The notes under the pieces were generated by a model. That model was not told where the DNA came from, did not search any database, and saw only the letters and a program-made list of their open reading frames with translations. 64,000 bases of DNA from Diploscapter coronatus (taxonomy: Eukaryota; Nematoda; Chromadorea; Rhabditida; Rhabditidae), in the NCBI GenBank assembly GCA_964036155.1, contig OZ038423.1:52467249-52531248 (forward strand). Reading direction: 5' to 3'. Of the stretch, positions 12,224-30,700 are shown in pieces. The number at the start of each line of letters is the position of its first letter. The stretch's first letter is position 1. A program made the translations under genes and the position numbers.

Positions 12224-13297
12224 ATTCTGCAGAAATCAAAAGGTGAATAGCTGGAATAGTTTTCGCAGGTTGGAGGTGGAGAGTGTCAAGTGGCAGTCAG
12301 GCAGGCAGGCAATCCTTATGTCTGTCAGGGCAGTCAGTTCGTCTGTCGACTCTTCGATCAGTCGATGCAATAATCCTGCACTGCCTTCTGCCTATCATGT
12401 TCCTGTCTTCTCACCTTCCACCTCTCTTCATCATTCACTTCATATCATTGTGAGCGCAATCGTGCAATCCATATCAGTCATCATCATTACCCCTCCCCTT
12501 TCCCTTCACTTCACATTTCAATATCAACATTTATATTCACTACAAACCATACACAATTAAATTTGGCTGCACTGATCAATGGAATCATTTTGAAAAAAAA
12601 AACTCCGTGTCAGTGCCCGAAATTTTGCATCGAATGTTTCTGTTTAATACATTGCATAACTATGAATAGCGCGATATTTACGCTTTAAAATTTCCAGAAT
12701 ATATCCCAAAATACTCGATAATGGAACAAGATATCATTGGACCTCCTTGTACATATGAATTCAAGCGAACTTAGATCATTTTTTGCATTGCATCATCATC
12801 AGTCATCAAAGAGATGCCGCTGTCCAAATAAAATCAATTGAAAACCGCAAATTAAAACATTGTCAGTATTTTATTTTTTGTAATTGATGAGGTAGACAAT
12901 GGTAAAAATAATATTGCGATCAAATACATTATTTACTCGTATATTTTGACCCGTAAAGAGTTGCGTGGAGAATATTATCGTTGGTTTCGCACAAAGTACG
13001 GTCAAACATTTGAACGAATATGAGGCTGTAGTGTATTTGAAATCACAGCATATTGATTCAAATCAACGATTTAAAAATATCGAGAGAATTTAGCAATTAC
13101 ACATAATTTGTGCAAACTGATCTGACTAATACCCTTCATTGTACTATTGCTAGATGTTCTCGATAAATAAAATTCACCAACAAACAATGGTTTTGATAAT
13201 GATAATAAATTAAAGGCAAATGTAAATGTGTGTTTTAGTTTACGTCGTATTAATGAAAGAGCCAGTTTTGATTTATGATGAAGGTGGATTCGTTCAT
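12224..13297. other. Intergenic: GA-rich promoter flank plus AT-rich spacer
   Basis: The region just upstream of the transporter start (about 12240-12540) is strongly purine-rich on the minus strand, with repeated GA runs and GGCAGGCAGG-type words at 12298-12308. A plus-strand open frame across it is antisense to the first exon and shows no domain. From 12560 to 13297 the DNA is AT-rich and I see nothing coding. Confidence 0.4.
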
Positions 13298-19370
<6,073 letters not shown>

Positions 19371-22300
19371 CTGCAAGTTGCAAGTTCGGAAGTTAAAATC
19401 AAATGCAATTTTCAAAAAATATCACTTATTATTATTATTATAATAAACCGAGAAATTTAGAAAAGAAACCAAGCAGATAGTTTTTAATGCGCTGGAATTA
19501 ACTCGCCATTGGCAATCAATTTTAAAGACCGATCAATTATTCAAAGAAATGTGCAAGTGCTAATTTCAGATTTACGTAATGCACAGTTTGATTTTTAAAA
19601 TTTATGCATACTTTATGTTGTTTTAATTGGCTCCTTAATTGGATTCAGGGACACATACTTAAAAAAAAAGGCATACACTTGAAGACACAGGCTTGTCGAA
19701 TGAAAATTTGGAGATTAAGAAGAGGGATTAAGAAATGATAAGGTAATTATGGTGTCTTGTAATAACGAGCACATTATGGTGCACAATTTGAGACAAAAAT
19801 TTGCCTACCTGGCCCTATCCCTACTCATTATGGAATTCTCGAGGCTTGTGTGTTTTTTCAACATGTATCCCTATGTCGCTGTGTTAAATTCAAGAAGCAT
19901 TTCAATTAAACGGTTCTAGAAAATATTTAGCGATAAAAAATTAAAAGCTGAGGTAAATTAAATGGCAACTGGGCTTTAATATTACGAAAGTTTGATTTCA
20001 TAGCATTAAAATTGTCTCTAAACCCAATTTTAACAATGTTAGCTTTCGCCCATACAAATTTACGGGGTCCATTTATTTCTCAATTTATCCGAATTCTAAT
20101 ATGCAAATTTAGTAATTTTGAATGAACAGCCAATTAGCAGAAATGAGGATCACAAAGTATCAAAACAATTTTCTCGAGGCATCTTTCCCGACCATAATTA
20201 TCTCGAGAAGGGGAATCTCAGTTTACATAACATAAATTCCAAATTATTGGATTCACAAGTTCATAAAACACAAACGTTGTCTGATTTTTCAAAATATTTT
20301 CTTCAATAATCAAATTGGTTTATGCGTAGTTTTTCCTGCTCCAGATAATTTGTATTTCTGTGCTAAAGTGACAATTATTAGCTGCTTCTGACCATAAATT
20401 TTGGCGAGCACTTCAAAAACAAAATTCGCTCCAAAAATAAACTCATAAATTATTCTTTTCAAAATACAGTGCCGCTCAAAAGTCTTCGAAGTTTTTGCAT
20501 AAACGGGTGAAAAAGACATGAATTAATGAGTTCCTTATAACGAGCATCGCATCATTATTAATGCAGTATTTTTATCTTGCATTTTATTATGCATTCTTGG
20601 AAAATTGATAAATTTAGATTTTTGATAATGCTTTTTGTTCGCCTTTTATTTTTCCTATTATTTGTGCGACCTTTCTAAGTCAAGTCTTGATGAGTTATGC
20701 ATTCTTGGAGCCATTAGATGGAGACGAGGGGAGAGGAGGAGGAAGAGAATGAAAGGAAATAGATCGAGGAGCGGGTCGGTGATTGACTATGACTGGCTGG
20801 CAGTCAAGCAGGGGCTATTAGCTGATGACAAGTCTGGCAGACGCAGGGAGAATGCCTGTATTGCTCATTGCTGGGGATTGCTGCATTGGCACAGAACAAT
20901 GCAGTCAATTTGAGCGTGTAATTGCAAGGAGAGTGGCGAGCGGTCGAGCGGCAGGGAAACCGCGCAAAACGAGGAGCAAAGCGCAACTTTTTGCCTTCCA
21001 CTTCATTTTTGACAGAATCAAAGATGCGCGGGAAGACCAAATGAGTTGCGCGGAATTGCAGAGACATCCCTCATACTTGAAGAAGTAGAGTGTGGAAGTT
21101 CAACGATTAACTAATTGATGAAAATATTGCATCGTTGGAGATATAACGAAATCATGGTACATTTTGGATAATCCACGATATGATTTTCGCACTATAAATT
21201 TGAAGCATTCATTTAGGATTAACGTTCAAAGTGTGAAGACTCACTAGTGTGTACGCCTAACCGCTATAAATGAGCTTCAAACCAACCTGTATACTGTAAA
21301 TCATTGGTGGTTAGTGCGGAATGATGAATTATGATGGTTGTCGATTGCGCCTTGTAGTGGCTGCTCTGTTCGTCTTTTCACAGCTTTCTTGTTGTGTCAT
21401 CTGCCTCCTTTCCCCCTTTTTGCAGTTGCTTTTGGTTTGTCCCGCCCCTTGCCCTCTCTTCAGCTCTTTCTGCTCGTTCAGCTGCGCGACTCTGCTTGCT
21501 GCTGGCTGTGAGTCCATTCGATTATTCAAATGTCCCGAGTGGAGAATCCGAGGGTCGAGAGGGTGGCCGTCGTCGCTGCTCTCAGCGAATCTCCCTCTGC
21601 ATCTAGTTCTCCTGTTGCTTGCGATGCAGTTTGCTGCTTCTCTTTCAATCGACCATCACCCACTGAGCAACAAAGGGAGAGACATGGAGCGTGGTCGCCG
21701 AAAATCTGCTCCAGAATTCACATTCACATTCTCGCATTCATGGATCACTGAAATTCGAAGTAATCTGAAGAAATGAGAATGGGATCGACAAACAAGAACA
21801 TGCGCACGCGCTCAGAATAAATAATCACCGCTCTATCGCAGACGCTCTTATTTATTCATATTAAATCCCAAAAATAATATGCTTTAAAATGCTTCACTAA
21901 CATTCAATTCGCAAATTTAACAAGAACATGCATACTGATAACTCAGGAATAATTTGCAAGCATTTAAGAACGTGAATTTATTGATTTGATAGGAAATACA
22001 TGGAATAATCGATAATCAGTTATGCAATATGTAGTTACTAAATTTGTAATTTATAAAACTAGTTTCAGTACTTGATATTTCCCTAAGAAGGTCCAATAAA
22101 CCAACATTTCAACTGAATCCTGATCATACAGACGGATTCGAAGAAGCGATCTAAGAATTTCATATGGAAAATATGGGACTACTGTCGTATCTCTAAATGT
22201 GAAAATTGGCACAAATTGAGGATATGAAGAGTTGGTCAATTAAACTGGATATCACCATTTGAAATAGACTAATTTAGCAAGAAATACTGGAACACTACAA

Positions 22301-23161
22301 CAGTTTCTGATTCACAGCAATCATATGAAGTAGCTAGTATGAGTTATCGAAGAAATCGTCACTCTACTGGTTGCAGACGGAAAATTATACGCCATCGATG
22401 ACGGATATATTTAAACATACATATTAAAATCTGCTTAAAATTATCCAGATTTGCTTTTCATCATACATATAATAAATATATCGAAAAGGACAATCCAGCT
22501 AATAGCACTTGGACTGTAGTTAGAGAATGGCCTATGTCACTAAAATAACGCATCGTAAAATGTTTCTATGAAGCACGTCATTCGAATAATTCAACTAGTC
22601 TACAATGAAAACTAAACTAAAATTCAATAAAGCATTGACCAAATGGGTTGAGTAAAAACTGCGTAATAACTAAAATGCGAAAGGTTGGGAGGTAATTAAA
22701 TATGTAGAAAAGTATGAATTCGCTCAATTCGCCGACTGATTCAAGCGCAAGCATGGTTATTCGATTCTGTATTCACGTATTCTTTTGTGCTGCTTCAGCC
22801 TTCTGCCTGCATCTTGTGGTCAGTCTGCCGGTCTGCCTTCAGCATCGTCCACTTCCTCTCTCCTCTCAAACGAGTTCTCTGCCATTCACATCATCATCAT
22901 TTCGTTTCTCTCTCCTTTCTTCCCTCCCCTCCCTCTTCTTGCCTCAATTCATTCCATTCTTGAATTCATTTAAAAGCAGTTTCTGTGCGCATCTCGTGTC
23001 TGTGTCTGTGTTTGTGTCTGTGGTTACTTCCCCACTTTCCTGTATTCTCGTTTGACTCACTCTGACCTTGTATTCAGGCTAATCTGCTCCTCTCTTCATC
23101 CCTATCGTCCACATCCGTTCTGATTCCTGTCTCCTGTTAGTGACTTTTCATCCCATTTGTC
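19371..23161. other. Long intergenic region between divergent genes
   Basis: This 3.8 kb separates the anion-channel gene (-) from the secreted-protein gene (+) and should contain both promoters plus the missing 5' exon(s) of the channel. GC content rises at about 20700-21070 and 21320-21720. The latter is pyrimidine-rich on the plus strand and holds a 151-codon frame (21321-21776) with hydrophobic but low-complexity sequence and no family match. A single Tc1-like terminus (CAGTGCCGCTCAAAAGTC) lies at 20467. About 22840-23150 is a C/T-rich tract leading to the secreted-protein ATG. I see no convincing gene. Confidence 0.4.
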
Positions 23162-24990
23162 ATGCAGCGACTGCAAGCATTTTTCGCACTAGGTAAGTCG
23201 TTTTCATCATTTCATCATCTCGAAGTCCGACGAATTGAGACAAGACAAAAATCGCATGAACAAGATTCGTGAATTACTATATTTTGGTCGTAGCCTATTT
23301 ACACCAATTTGAATATTAAAAATCACACTCCGAATCTCAAAATCTAAGAAGAATTTATCTGATTTCTCAATTTGAAAGTCTTAGCAACAATACTTAATCT
23401 CTTGATTCAATGATCTGCAGGATGCCTGATTCCCCTCATAGCCTCTCAAGGAGGTGGTATGGCGGAATTGAAATCTATCACCATGGATGAACCGTACAAC
23501 GGAGTTGGAAATGCTCCCGCACCTATTCCACAACCCATGGGATTCTGGGGCCGACCGTAAGACTTAGTTTATAAATTTGTCCGCATCTTAAATTCCCAGA
23601 CGATATTCACCGGCTGGTTGGAATGGAGGAATGATGGCTGGACCGATGAACGGGGCAATGTACAATCCCTATTATGGTGGTTATCAAGATCAATTTGCTT
23701 CTCAAAGCTACTCACCATATGGTTTGTAAGTCTTCTCTGCTCTAACATTTTAAATGTACTTAAATATCAATATCATCGAGTCTTCAAAGACTTATGAGGT
23801 TCGCAACAATTGCATGACTTGGTGGATGAACGATATTTCTTTTTACTTCTGATGATTCTATTTATTGTTTGAAACGATGAAGTAGGAGAATGAATATTGT
23901 TCGTTCACCAGAACTTTTGATGGTGGCAAAAATTGCAGAATTTTCGAGGTCTCGATATAGTGTCTTATCATGTTTTGTCATGGCAATTTACATATTTCGT
24001 TAAGTAACATTTTGAATCAGGAATGATTGAGAAAAGTTTTTCAACAAACTAAAATATCTGGCGATAATGGAAATATTCGACGAGAAATATTTGTAAGATA
24101 GCAGCTTTCCATTTCTTATCAAAAACTTACAAAACTAGAGCGGAAACATGACTCGAAAATCAGCGGAAAACGTAAATTTATGCGCGACCTCAATGAAACT
24201 AAACTCAGAGATCTTGCATGCATGTTGTTTTAAAGAAAAAGTTAATTTGTCGTTTACATAACACTCATGCAATTTCTATATTGTTGCATTCAGTAGCGTT
24301 AATGGTCTTCTGAAAGGCCTTGTGGCTGGGGCTTTCGGGCTCATATAATGTAAGAATTATGAAATTTATATTTTGCGCTTCTAACTAAAAAGCTAGCTTC
24401 CTGCTCTTCGTCGCTAAAATTTAGCGAAATCAGTTCAAGCATAAATGGGTGGCAATTTTCACCCAATAACGCAATCAATTGCTAATTTAACGCCAATGAA
24501 TGCAACAATTATAAGTTCATAAAATATCGTTCCTTCTAGTTTAGGGTCACAAAATCTAGATATGCAAGTTAACGAGACCGAATTTTCATATACAATTGTT
24601 CAACGTCAAAGTTGGTGCACTCTGCTTCTGATGCCTTTGCCGAATTGCTTTGAATACTGAAATTTCTAATCCCCTATGCTGACTCATGGTGCCAATTCAG
24701 GGGCAGTTGGACGAGCTCCTCAGCAGGTGCAGTTGTTCCAGCCATTCCAGTCATCGCAGCAGCAGCAGTACGGGTTTAATCCTAATCTTCGCCTCTCTCC
24801 CTCTCAGTTCGGTCAATTCGGCGATCCTCGCTCCTCTCTATCCTCGAACATCAATTCCTTCAACTCCTTTGACAATTCGGCAGGTATTTCCTCCCAATCC
24901 TCTGTCAGTTCTCCTTCTTCTCAATCATCTTCACTTTCTTCCTTAACTGGAGGGTTCTACAAGGGCCAAGGGAATCAACAAATCAATTGA
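23162..24990 (+). CDS. Small secreted Gln/Ser/Gly-rich protein
   Basis: Exon 1 (23162-23192) and exon 2 (23421-23556) encode a signal peptide, MQRLQAFFALGCLIPLIASQ, then a Gly/Pro-rich stretch (MDEPYNGVGNAPAP). Exon 3 (23600-23725) reads RYSPAGWNGGMMAGPMNG and YNPYYGGYQDQF. Splicing with the strong GTAAGT donor leads in frame to an exon at 24294-24348 that ends SVNGLLKGLVAGAFGLI and a stop. A weaker donor 4 bases upstream (G|GTTTGT) leads in frame to a larger exon at 24701-24990, rich in Gln, Ser, Asn and Phe (APQQVQLFQPFQSSQQQQ), ending at 24990. Two alternative C-termini are therefore possible. The composition suggests a secreted or extracellular-matrix protein. I do not recognise a family. 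Confidence 0.6.
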
Positions 24991-25095
24991 TCGCAAACAC
25001 TGAACAATTCTTTTTACTAATCATTTTATTGGTTTGATATCAGTTAGACTTGTAAATACCCTAATCTACCTGTAATTATTTGGTGAAAAATGTCT

Positions 25096-26647
25096 CTAAA
25101 CATGTATGAATCGTTGTGATCCTTTGTAGAGAATCGGCGGCGAATCCTTTTCTGTGTCTTCTTCATTCGATGACTGAGAATTATCGAGAATTGGATTCGT
25201 TGCATGAAGTTCAGGTTCGTTCCTTTGAATCATATTTTGTTCGTTAATCGATTCTGAGATAGAATAAACTAATTGTGGGAGATAAAGTTGTATTTCATAC
25301 CTTGTGTTGCAATATGTATCGGATTAGACGATATCATCACACTCGATTGCAAATATTCATCGTATGTCGGTGGGAAATCGCACTAAAAATTAGGCATAAA
25401 ACTAGTTGTTAGTTTGTTGGTATTAATCTAAATTTAACTTGCAAAGTAGTTATCAGTTTTGCTTTGAAACATCTTTTAAAAGATGACTGTTATGTATGAC
25501 AGGGCAATACGAAAGATTATCGTTAAAATTCGTTCGAAATGTTTTTGAAATCTTTTCGTTCACCCATTACGAAAAAAAATTCTTCGTAGCATATGAAGAC
25601 ACAGTTCAACAACTAATCCATAAGGAATTTGCGAAAGAAGTAGACGGAAGTTTCTCATTCTATTTAGAACGATATTTTAAGTTTCATTAAAATTTTCTTT
25701 GATCTTAAAAAATTATCCGCTCATTACTTAGGAAGAAATATTTTTGGATAGATGTCGAATTACGTTCTACATATGTATATATGCTATAAGCGGATTTTTT
25801 GTCGAAACTGATGAACGAGCGGATGATTTACAAGAAACTTCGAAGCACGAATTTTAACGAAAATCTTTTGTACGGTCATGATCTATGACATAAGTTGCTG
25901 ATTTGCTATCTTTTTATTTAAAAATGAACGCTAACCTTAGTTCTCATCTCTGACGAGTAATTCAAGAGCTCTTCGTGTTGCAGACTTCGCAATCGACTGG
26001 CAACTGCAATAAATCAGCCAAGAATTCTTGATTGCAGTCAATTTTCCTTATTTTGCTCACCATATCGCCTGAATGTGTGGCGCTGAATTCGATAATAGAA
26101 GTTAATGGCGCAGAGACACAGCATAAATCCGATAAACAAGAGAAGCAACTGGAATTTGATGGTGTCTGCCTCGTCTATCGAGATTTCTTCGGGGGAATTT
26201 TCCTGGAATATTTTAACTTGCAACAATATTTCTGTGATTTGCTGTCGAATTTACATGTGAATTGCGTAATTTGGAGAGATGGAGTGTTTTTGGGTAAACA
26301 TCCAAATTATCTTCTTTCTCTTCGTCGCTAGGTTTGGAGGTGGCTAATACAGCAGGTCCTCTGAACACTTTCAGATATGATTCATCCACTCATCTGATAG
26401 AGATGGGGTTACCGAATGAACTTATTGCATCTGGGCCCAAAGTAGTGTGGTTTGCATTCGCACTTGTGGGTGAAATGACGCAAAGTGCCTGAGGGGTTGC
26501 AGAAAATGGCAGGTTGAATTGAAGTGCCTTCTGAAAGAGAAGCCAGTTGTCACCGTTTGTGGCTGAATTGAATAGAAACCAACCGACAGATACTAAAAAC
26601 ACTGCAGTGGTCAGCAGAGCTGTTATTGTCACACTCGACAATTGCAT
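25096..26647 (-). CDS. Membrane protein with cytoplasmic PPxY motif, unknown family
   Basis: Six exons join in frame: 26413-26647, 26255-26343, 26061-26202, 25936-26003, 25301-25382 and 25096-25253 (774 bases, 257 residues). The N-terminus has a hydrophobic segment ITALLTTAVFLVSVGWFLF (a signal peptide or first membrane span). A short luminal part with an N-H-T sequon and an acidic stretch (SDEEKEDN) follows, then a membrane span, FQLLLLFIGFMLCLCAINFY, and a basic anchor, YRIQRHTFRR. The tail contains FPPTYDEYL, a PPxY motif that in other membrane proteins binds WW domains of NEDD4-type ubiquitin ligases, and then acidic Ser-rich sequence ending in TAG at 25096-25098. I do not recognise a family. 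An adaptor or receptor-like role is inference from topology only. Confidence 0.7.
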
Positions 26648-27649
26648 TTCAGCAAATAACGCTAAAACTGAAATTGTTTCTATTGTTGTTTCGAAATTCG
26701 AATATGTAGGAAATTAATAATAGGGAATATCGATTTCTAAAGACGAATAAATCGAATAGTTGAGAAAGAATGGGGAGTACGGGCAAAAAGCGATAAGACA
26801 GGCTACTTGTTAGACAACCACGCTTTGTCTGTTTGATTTCGAACTATTATGAAATTTTACTTCTTTATTCTTATCGTGATATTTTTGACTCAATAGTAAT
26901 TTACACACCACATATGATAATGTAATTAAAGTGTTATAAAGCTATTTCTACTAAAATTTCAAAACATTGCAAAATCTAACAAATTGTAAGTGACTTGTAG
27001 AATGCTCCTGTAGCTGCATTTTGACTCGTATCGTTACAACTTTCTTTAATTTTAGTTGAATCGCAAGTTAAACATTTATCGAAGATAGTTAGTTTTAGCG
27101 AAAGGTTTCTTCACATGTCATATTCGTATCGCTGCCCTTAATTTCAGTAATGCATTCGATACTGATTTGATCGAGTTTTAATTCAAAATTTCAGGCATCA
27201 ACAGGACTAATTCATTAAAAAACAAACGAATGCCGTATTGATAGATGGATTAAATAAATATGAGTTTGAACACGACCAATGACAACTTTCCAATCGACTT
27301 ATAACTAATAGTGGTCTAGAACATTGCGATTCAACCATAAAATATGGCAACAAAAATCAAGTGACAATTATAGTATCACCAGAATTGCAAATTACAAATG
27401 CAGAATCGAGAATTATTTGAACCATTTTCTAGCGAAGTATGAAAGATAAATAAATACAAATGTCAAATATTTTGAATACAAACATTTTGTAAGCTTCACC
27501 ACTATGTACAAAATGAATGAGAATTAGTCGCTTTCTCCGTGATATTCCTAAATTAAATTTTATAAAAATCAGCGATAAGTTCACTATTGAATTATGATTA
27601 TGAAATTCACAATAATTTTCTGATTGACATCATATACCTATTTTCAAGC
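26648..27649. other. Intergenic spacer
   Basis: About 1 kb of AT-rich sequence lies between the start of the PPxY membrane-protein gene and the 3' end of the TRPM gene. No reading frame or repeat stands out. A further 3' exon of the TRPM gene in this stretch cannot be excluded. Confidence 0.4.
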
Positions 27650-27713
27650 TTATATTGGTGAAGAACAGCTTCGAATTAAGTTGTCAATAAATAATTCTTG
27701 TTCAAATTTCATA

Positions 27714-30700
27714 CTAAACTAAAAATATTATGACTCCAAAACTTACAATATCGACGCCTGACGAAGGGAAATTTGCAGCCGAATCATGAGAAGTACAAGG
27801 TTCGACGGCCTAAAACAAATCTTCGATCACAGTAATCGAAAATAAATCATACGTAGTAAGGGTGGTCATCATCAACTATGTTGTCAGCTATCGTGGTGTA
27901 CATCGCGTGTTTCCGACTCCTTCTGATTGGCTTGTTTCTGCTCATCGGAAGTGGCTCCAATTCATCTCTTTCCTCATCACTTGCATGATCGTGAGAATCG
28001 CCTTCTTAAATTATAAGTAATTCGGCATTTTTGCTAATTTTTACCTAAAGAAGGGGTGAAACCCAGATAGACATTAGATAAAAAGGCAGAAACACTGAGA
28101 AAATGTGCAGAAAGGCATTCTGCTATATTATCAATGATCGGCTACTTAAGAACAAATAAACATTGCACAGTTCCAATATGCAAGATATGCACTGCGCAAT
28201 ATCGCATAGTCGTCAAAGTCATTCGTCGAGTTAATGAAAACGTCGACTATTCGCTTGCAAACAGTGCGCTAATCTTCATGTATAAAATTTTCGTCCCTCT
28301 TATTTTATCTCAAATTACCAGTCATTGACAATATAATAGCTCCGGCATTTAAATGTATCTTCTTCCTTTCCATTGTTTTGTTTCATGATAGAATAAAAGT
28401 TACCATGGTGTGGGTATTCGGAAGATTCGAGCAGATCAAATGCGAAAGTGGGCGTGGCTGGGTGAGCGGAAGAAGTTGTCAGTGGACTGGAAGCAGGTCG
28501 ATTTTTCCTGGATTCCTGACTCGGTCCTGCACTGCCTCTCGAATCGACTGTTTGCAGGGTCTGCAATTTGTTATTCGCAAATAATCAGTGAGAATTCTTC
28601 TTCTTCTTCTTCTGATTCACCTTTTCTAATCTCTGAATTTCACTCGGAGTCAGTTGCTTGTTTTCGAGCGAATTCCTCTTCCTTTCATTTCGCGGAAGTG
28701 AATTCCTCTAAAGAAAACCAAAACATGGAAAAATGTGGGACGAAAAAAAAAGACCTTAATGTACTGTCCGGATGGCCTACGTGATTGAGGGGCTGTTGGA
28801 GGTTGAATTGTGAACTGCAATAGGAGAAAATAAGTTTCAAGACATTTCACTTTGTGTTTCGAATGAGAGTTTTGTATGTTCAGTAGGGAATAAAGAAAGA
28901 AAATATTTCGAGAAAACTAATCGATTTTTCGAAGAAAAAGTGGGTAAACTTATGCCTGTGGAATATTGACCAGTGGTGCAGAGCTTCCCCCTTCATCCCC
29001 CGAATGCGGCTGTCCGCTGTTGTTGTTGTCGCTGTTCACATTACCCACTCCCGTCGACATTATTCTGAGCATCGTCTCCAGTTTGGAATTCATCTGTTTC
29101 ATGTAGTCGATTTCTTCTTTCTAAAATATCATTTCTATGCAAAATGCTATGATTTTGATTAATTCTTACATGTTTGCCTTCGATATATCTCAGCCGCATT
29201 TCTAGATCCTTAACTTCCTGTTGCAGCAGACTTTCCGCTGCTCCAAATGCAGCCACTCTAGAATTTTAGATTTCGTTATTCATTACTCAAGTAAAAGTTC
29301 TAGCTTATTCAGAATCTGCTCTGATCTTTCGAATGTTCGATGAATCCTTTCATCGTTCGAACTCTGCAGCATCAAATCCTTGACTTTCCTCATTTCCTCT
29401 ACACACTCCTCTTCGAATGAATACAATTGCTCGATTTGATCGGGAATCAAGAATAATTCTGATAATACTTATGTTTTAATGAGTATTCATGGAAAACGTC
29501 ATACTGAGCGAAGCATCCAGTAAGTTTTGTCTTCTGAAGAACTTGTTGCGAATTCGGAGCCATTTGAATACCCAGTAGACGTGGTAAATGATTGTGAAAG
29601 GAGGAGGCAAACATGGGGTGCTCTCGTACTCCATCACCTCAAATTTGGAATTGAATAATCGAAGATCAGCGTGTCATTTTGTAAAGACGATATAGAGATC
29701 ACGACTTAATCAATGATCCTCGTGCATCTTTTATATCATACTTTAGTCATGAATAAATTCTAAAATAATGAGAAGAGTTTAACGATAAATTACATGTCTG
29801 TATCGCTCGAATAGGAAAATCTCCTGTGTGATTTTGATGCTTCGATCGAAGACATACGTGCAACAGGCAACCATAGTGTTCATTAGCAGAACATTGGTGA
29901 TGAGCATGAAAGCTGAAAGATAGTTTGATAGTTCACAAATTAAGAACATCCTTATGATTTAGGATAGTTCTCATGTTTATAATAGCGGTCAAAAGTCTGG
30001 AACAACTACGTTTATGACTACAGTCTGGTAGATCCAATTATCGTGAGCCTATTTGAATGAAACTTGGCGGGAATTAACAATTCGGTGTGAAAAATATATA
30101 TGCCAAAATTCCATCCATATTGGTCAACGATAATTGGACCTGCTGGCTGCATTCACAATCATAATTGTTCCAAACTTTTGGCCCCGCTGTATCTTGTCAA
30201 AATATTATTAGAAGAAATTAAATTTACCTGTCATGAAGAGTGGACTGATGAAATATCCAGGCACACAAGTTTCGTCCGTTATATTCAACTGGCTGATTGG
30301 GATATTCTCGGACTCGTGGGTGTTCCAGACTGAACCAAATTTTTGGTTAGCAATTAGAAATATAGTTACGAGTGAAAATTTGGAAATGTCTATGATACTA
30401 ACGTTTAGTTTGTTTACGAAATGATTCTACAAAATTTAGAATTTCCATCGAAATCGGAGTTCTTCAATTTATGAATGACTGGTACAAGAAACATGAGAAT
30501 TTCAAACTTTTCCTGCTACCACATATCTTCACCAATTGACTTGACAAAAGATAGTAGAGTTACTTTTTCATTAATTTATCAATTAATCAAACCTACTCTC
30601 ATCTCCACAAGTATCGATCTTCTCAGCATAGACTTCTCCATAGAGCATGAAATATGGCTGGAAGAAGATGTTTCTGAGCAGCAGCCAATTCCAGTCCTCA

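Noticed and set aside
12150..12560. 136-codon plus-strand frame
   Set aside because: It is antisense to the first transporter exon and its GA-rich upstream tract, is low complexity and has no domain.
21321..21776. 151-codon plus-strand frame with hydrophobic Cys/Leu/Ser-rich sequence
   Set aside because: The composition follows the pyrimidine-rich tract. Overlapping frames are open on both strands, and there is no splice or family support.
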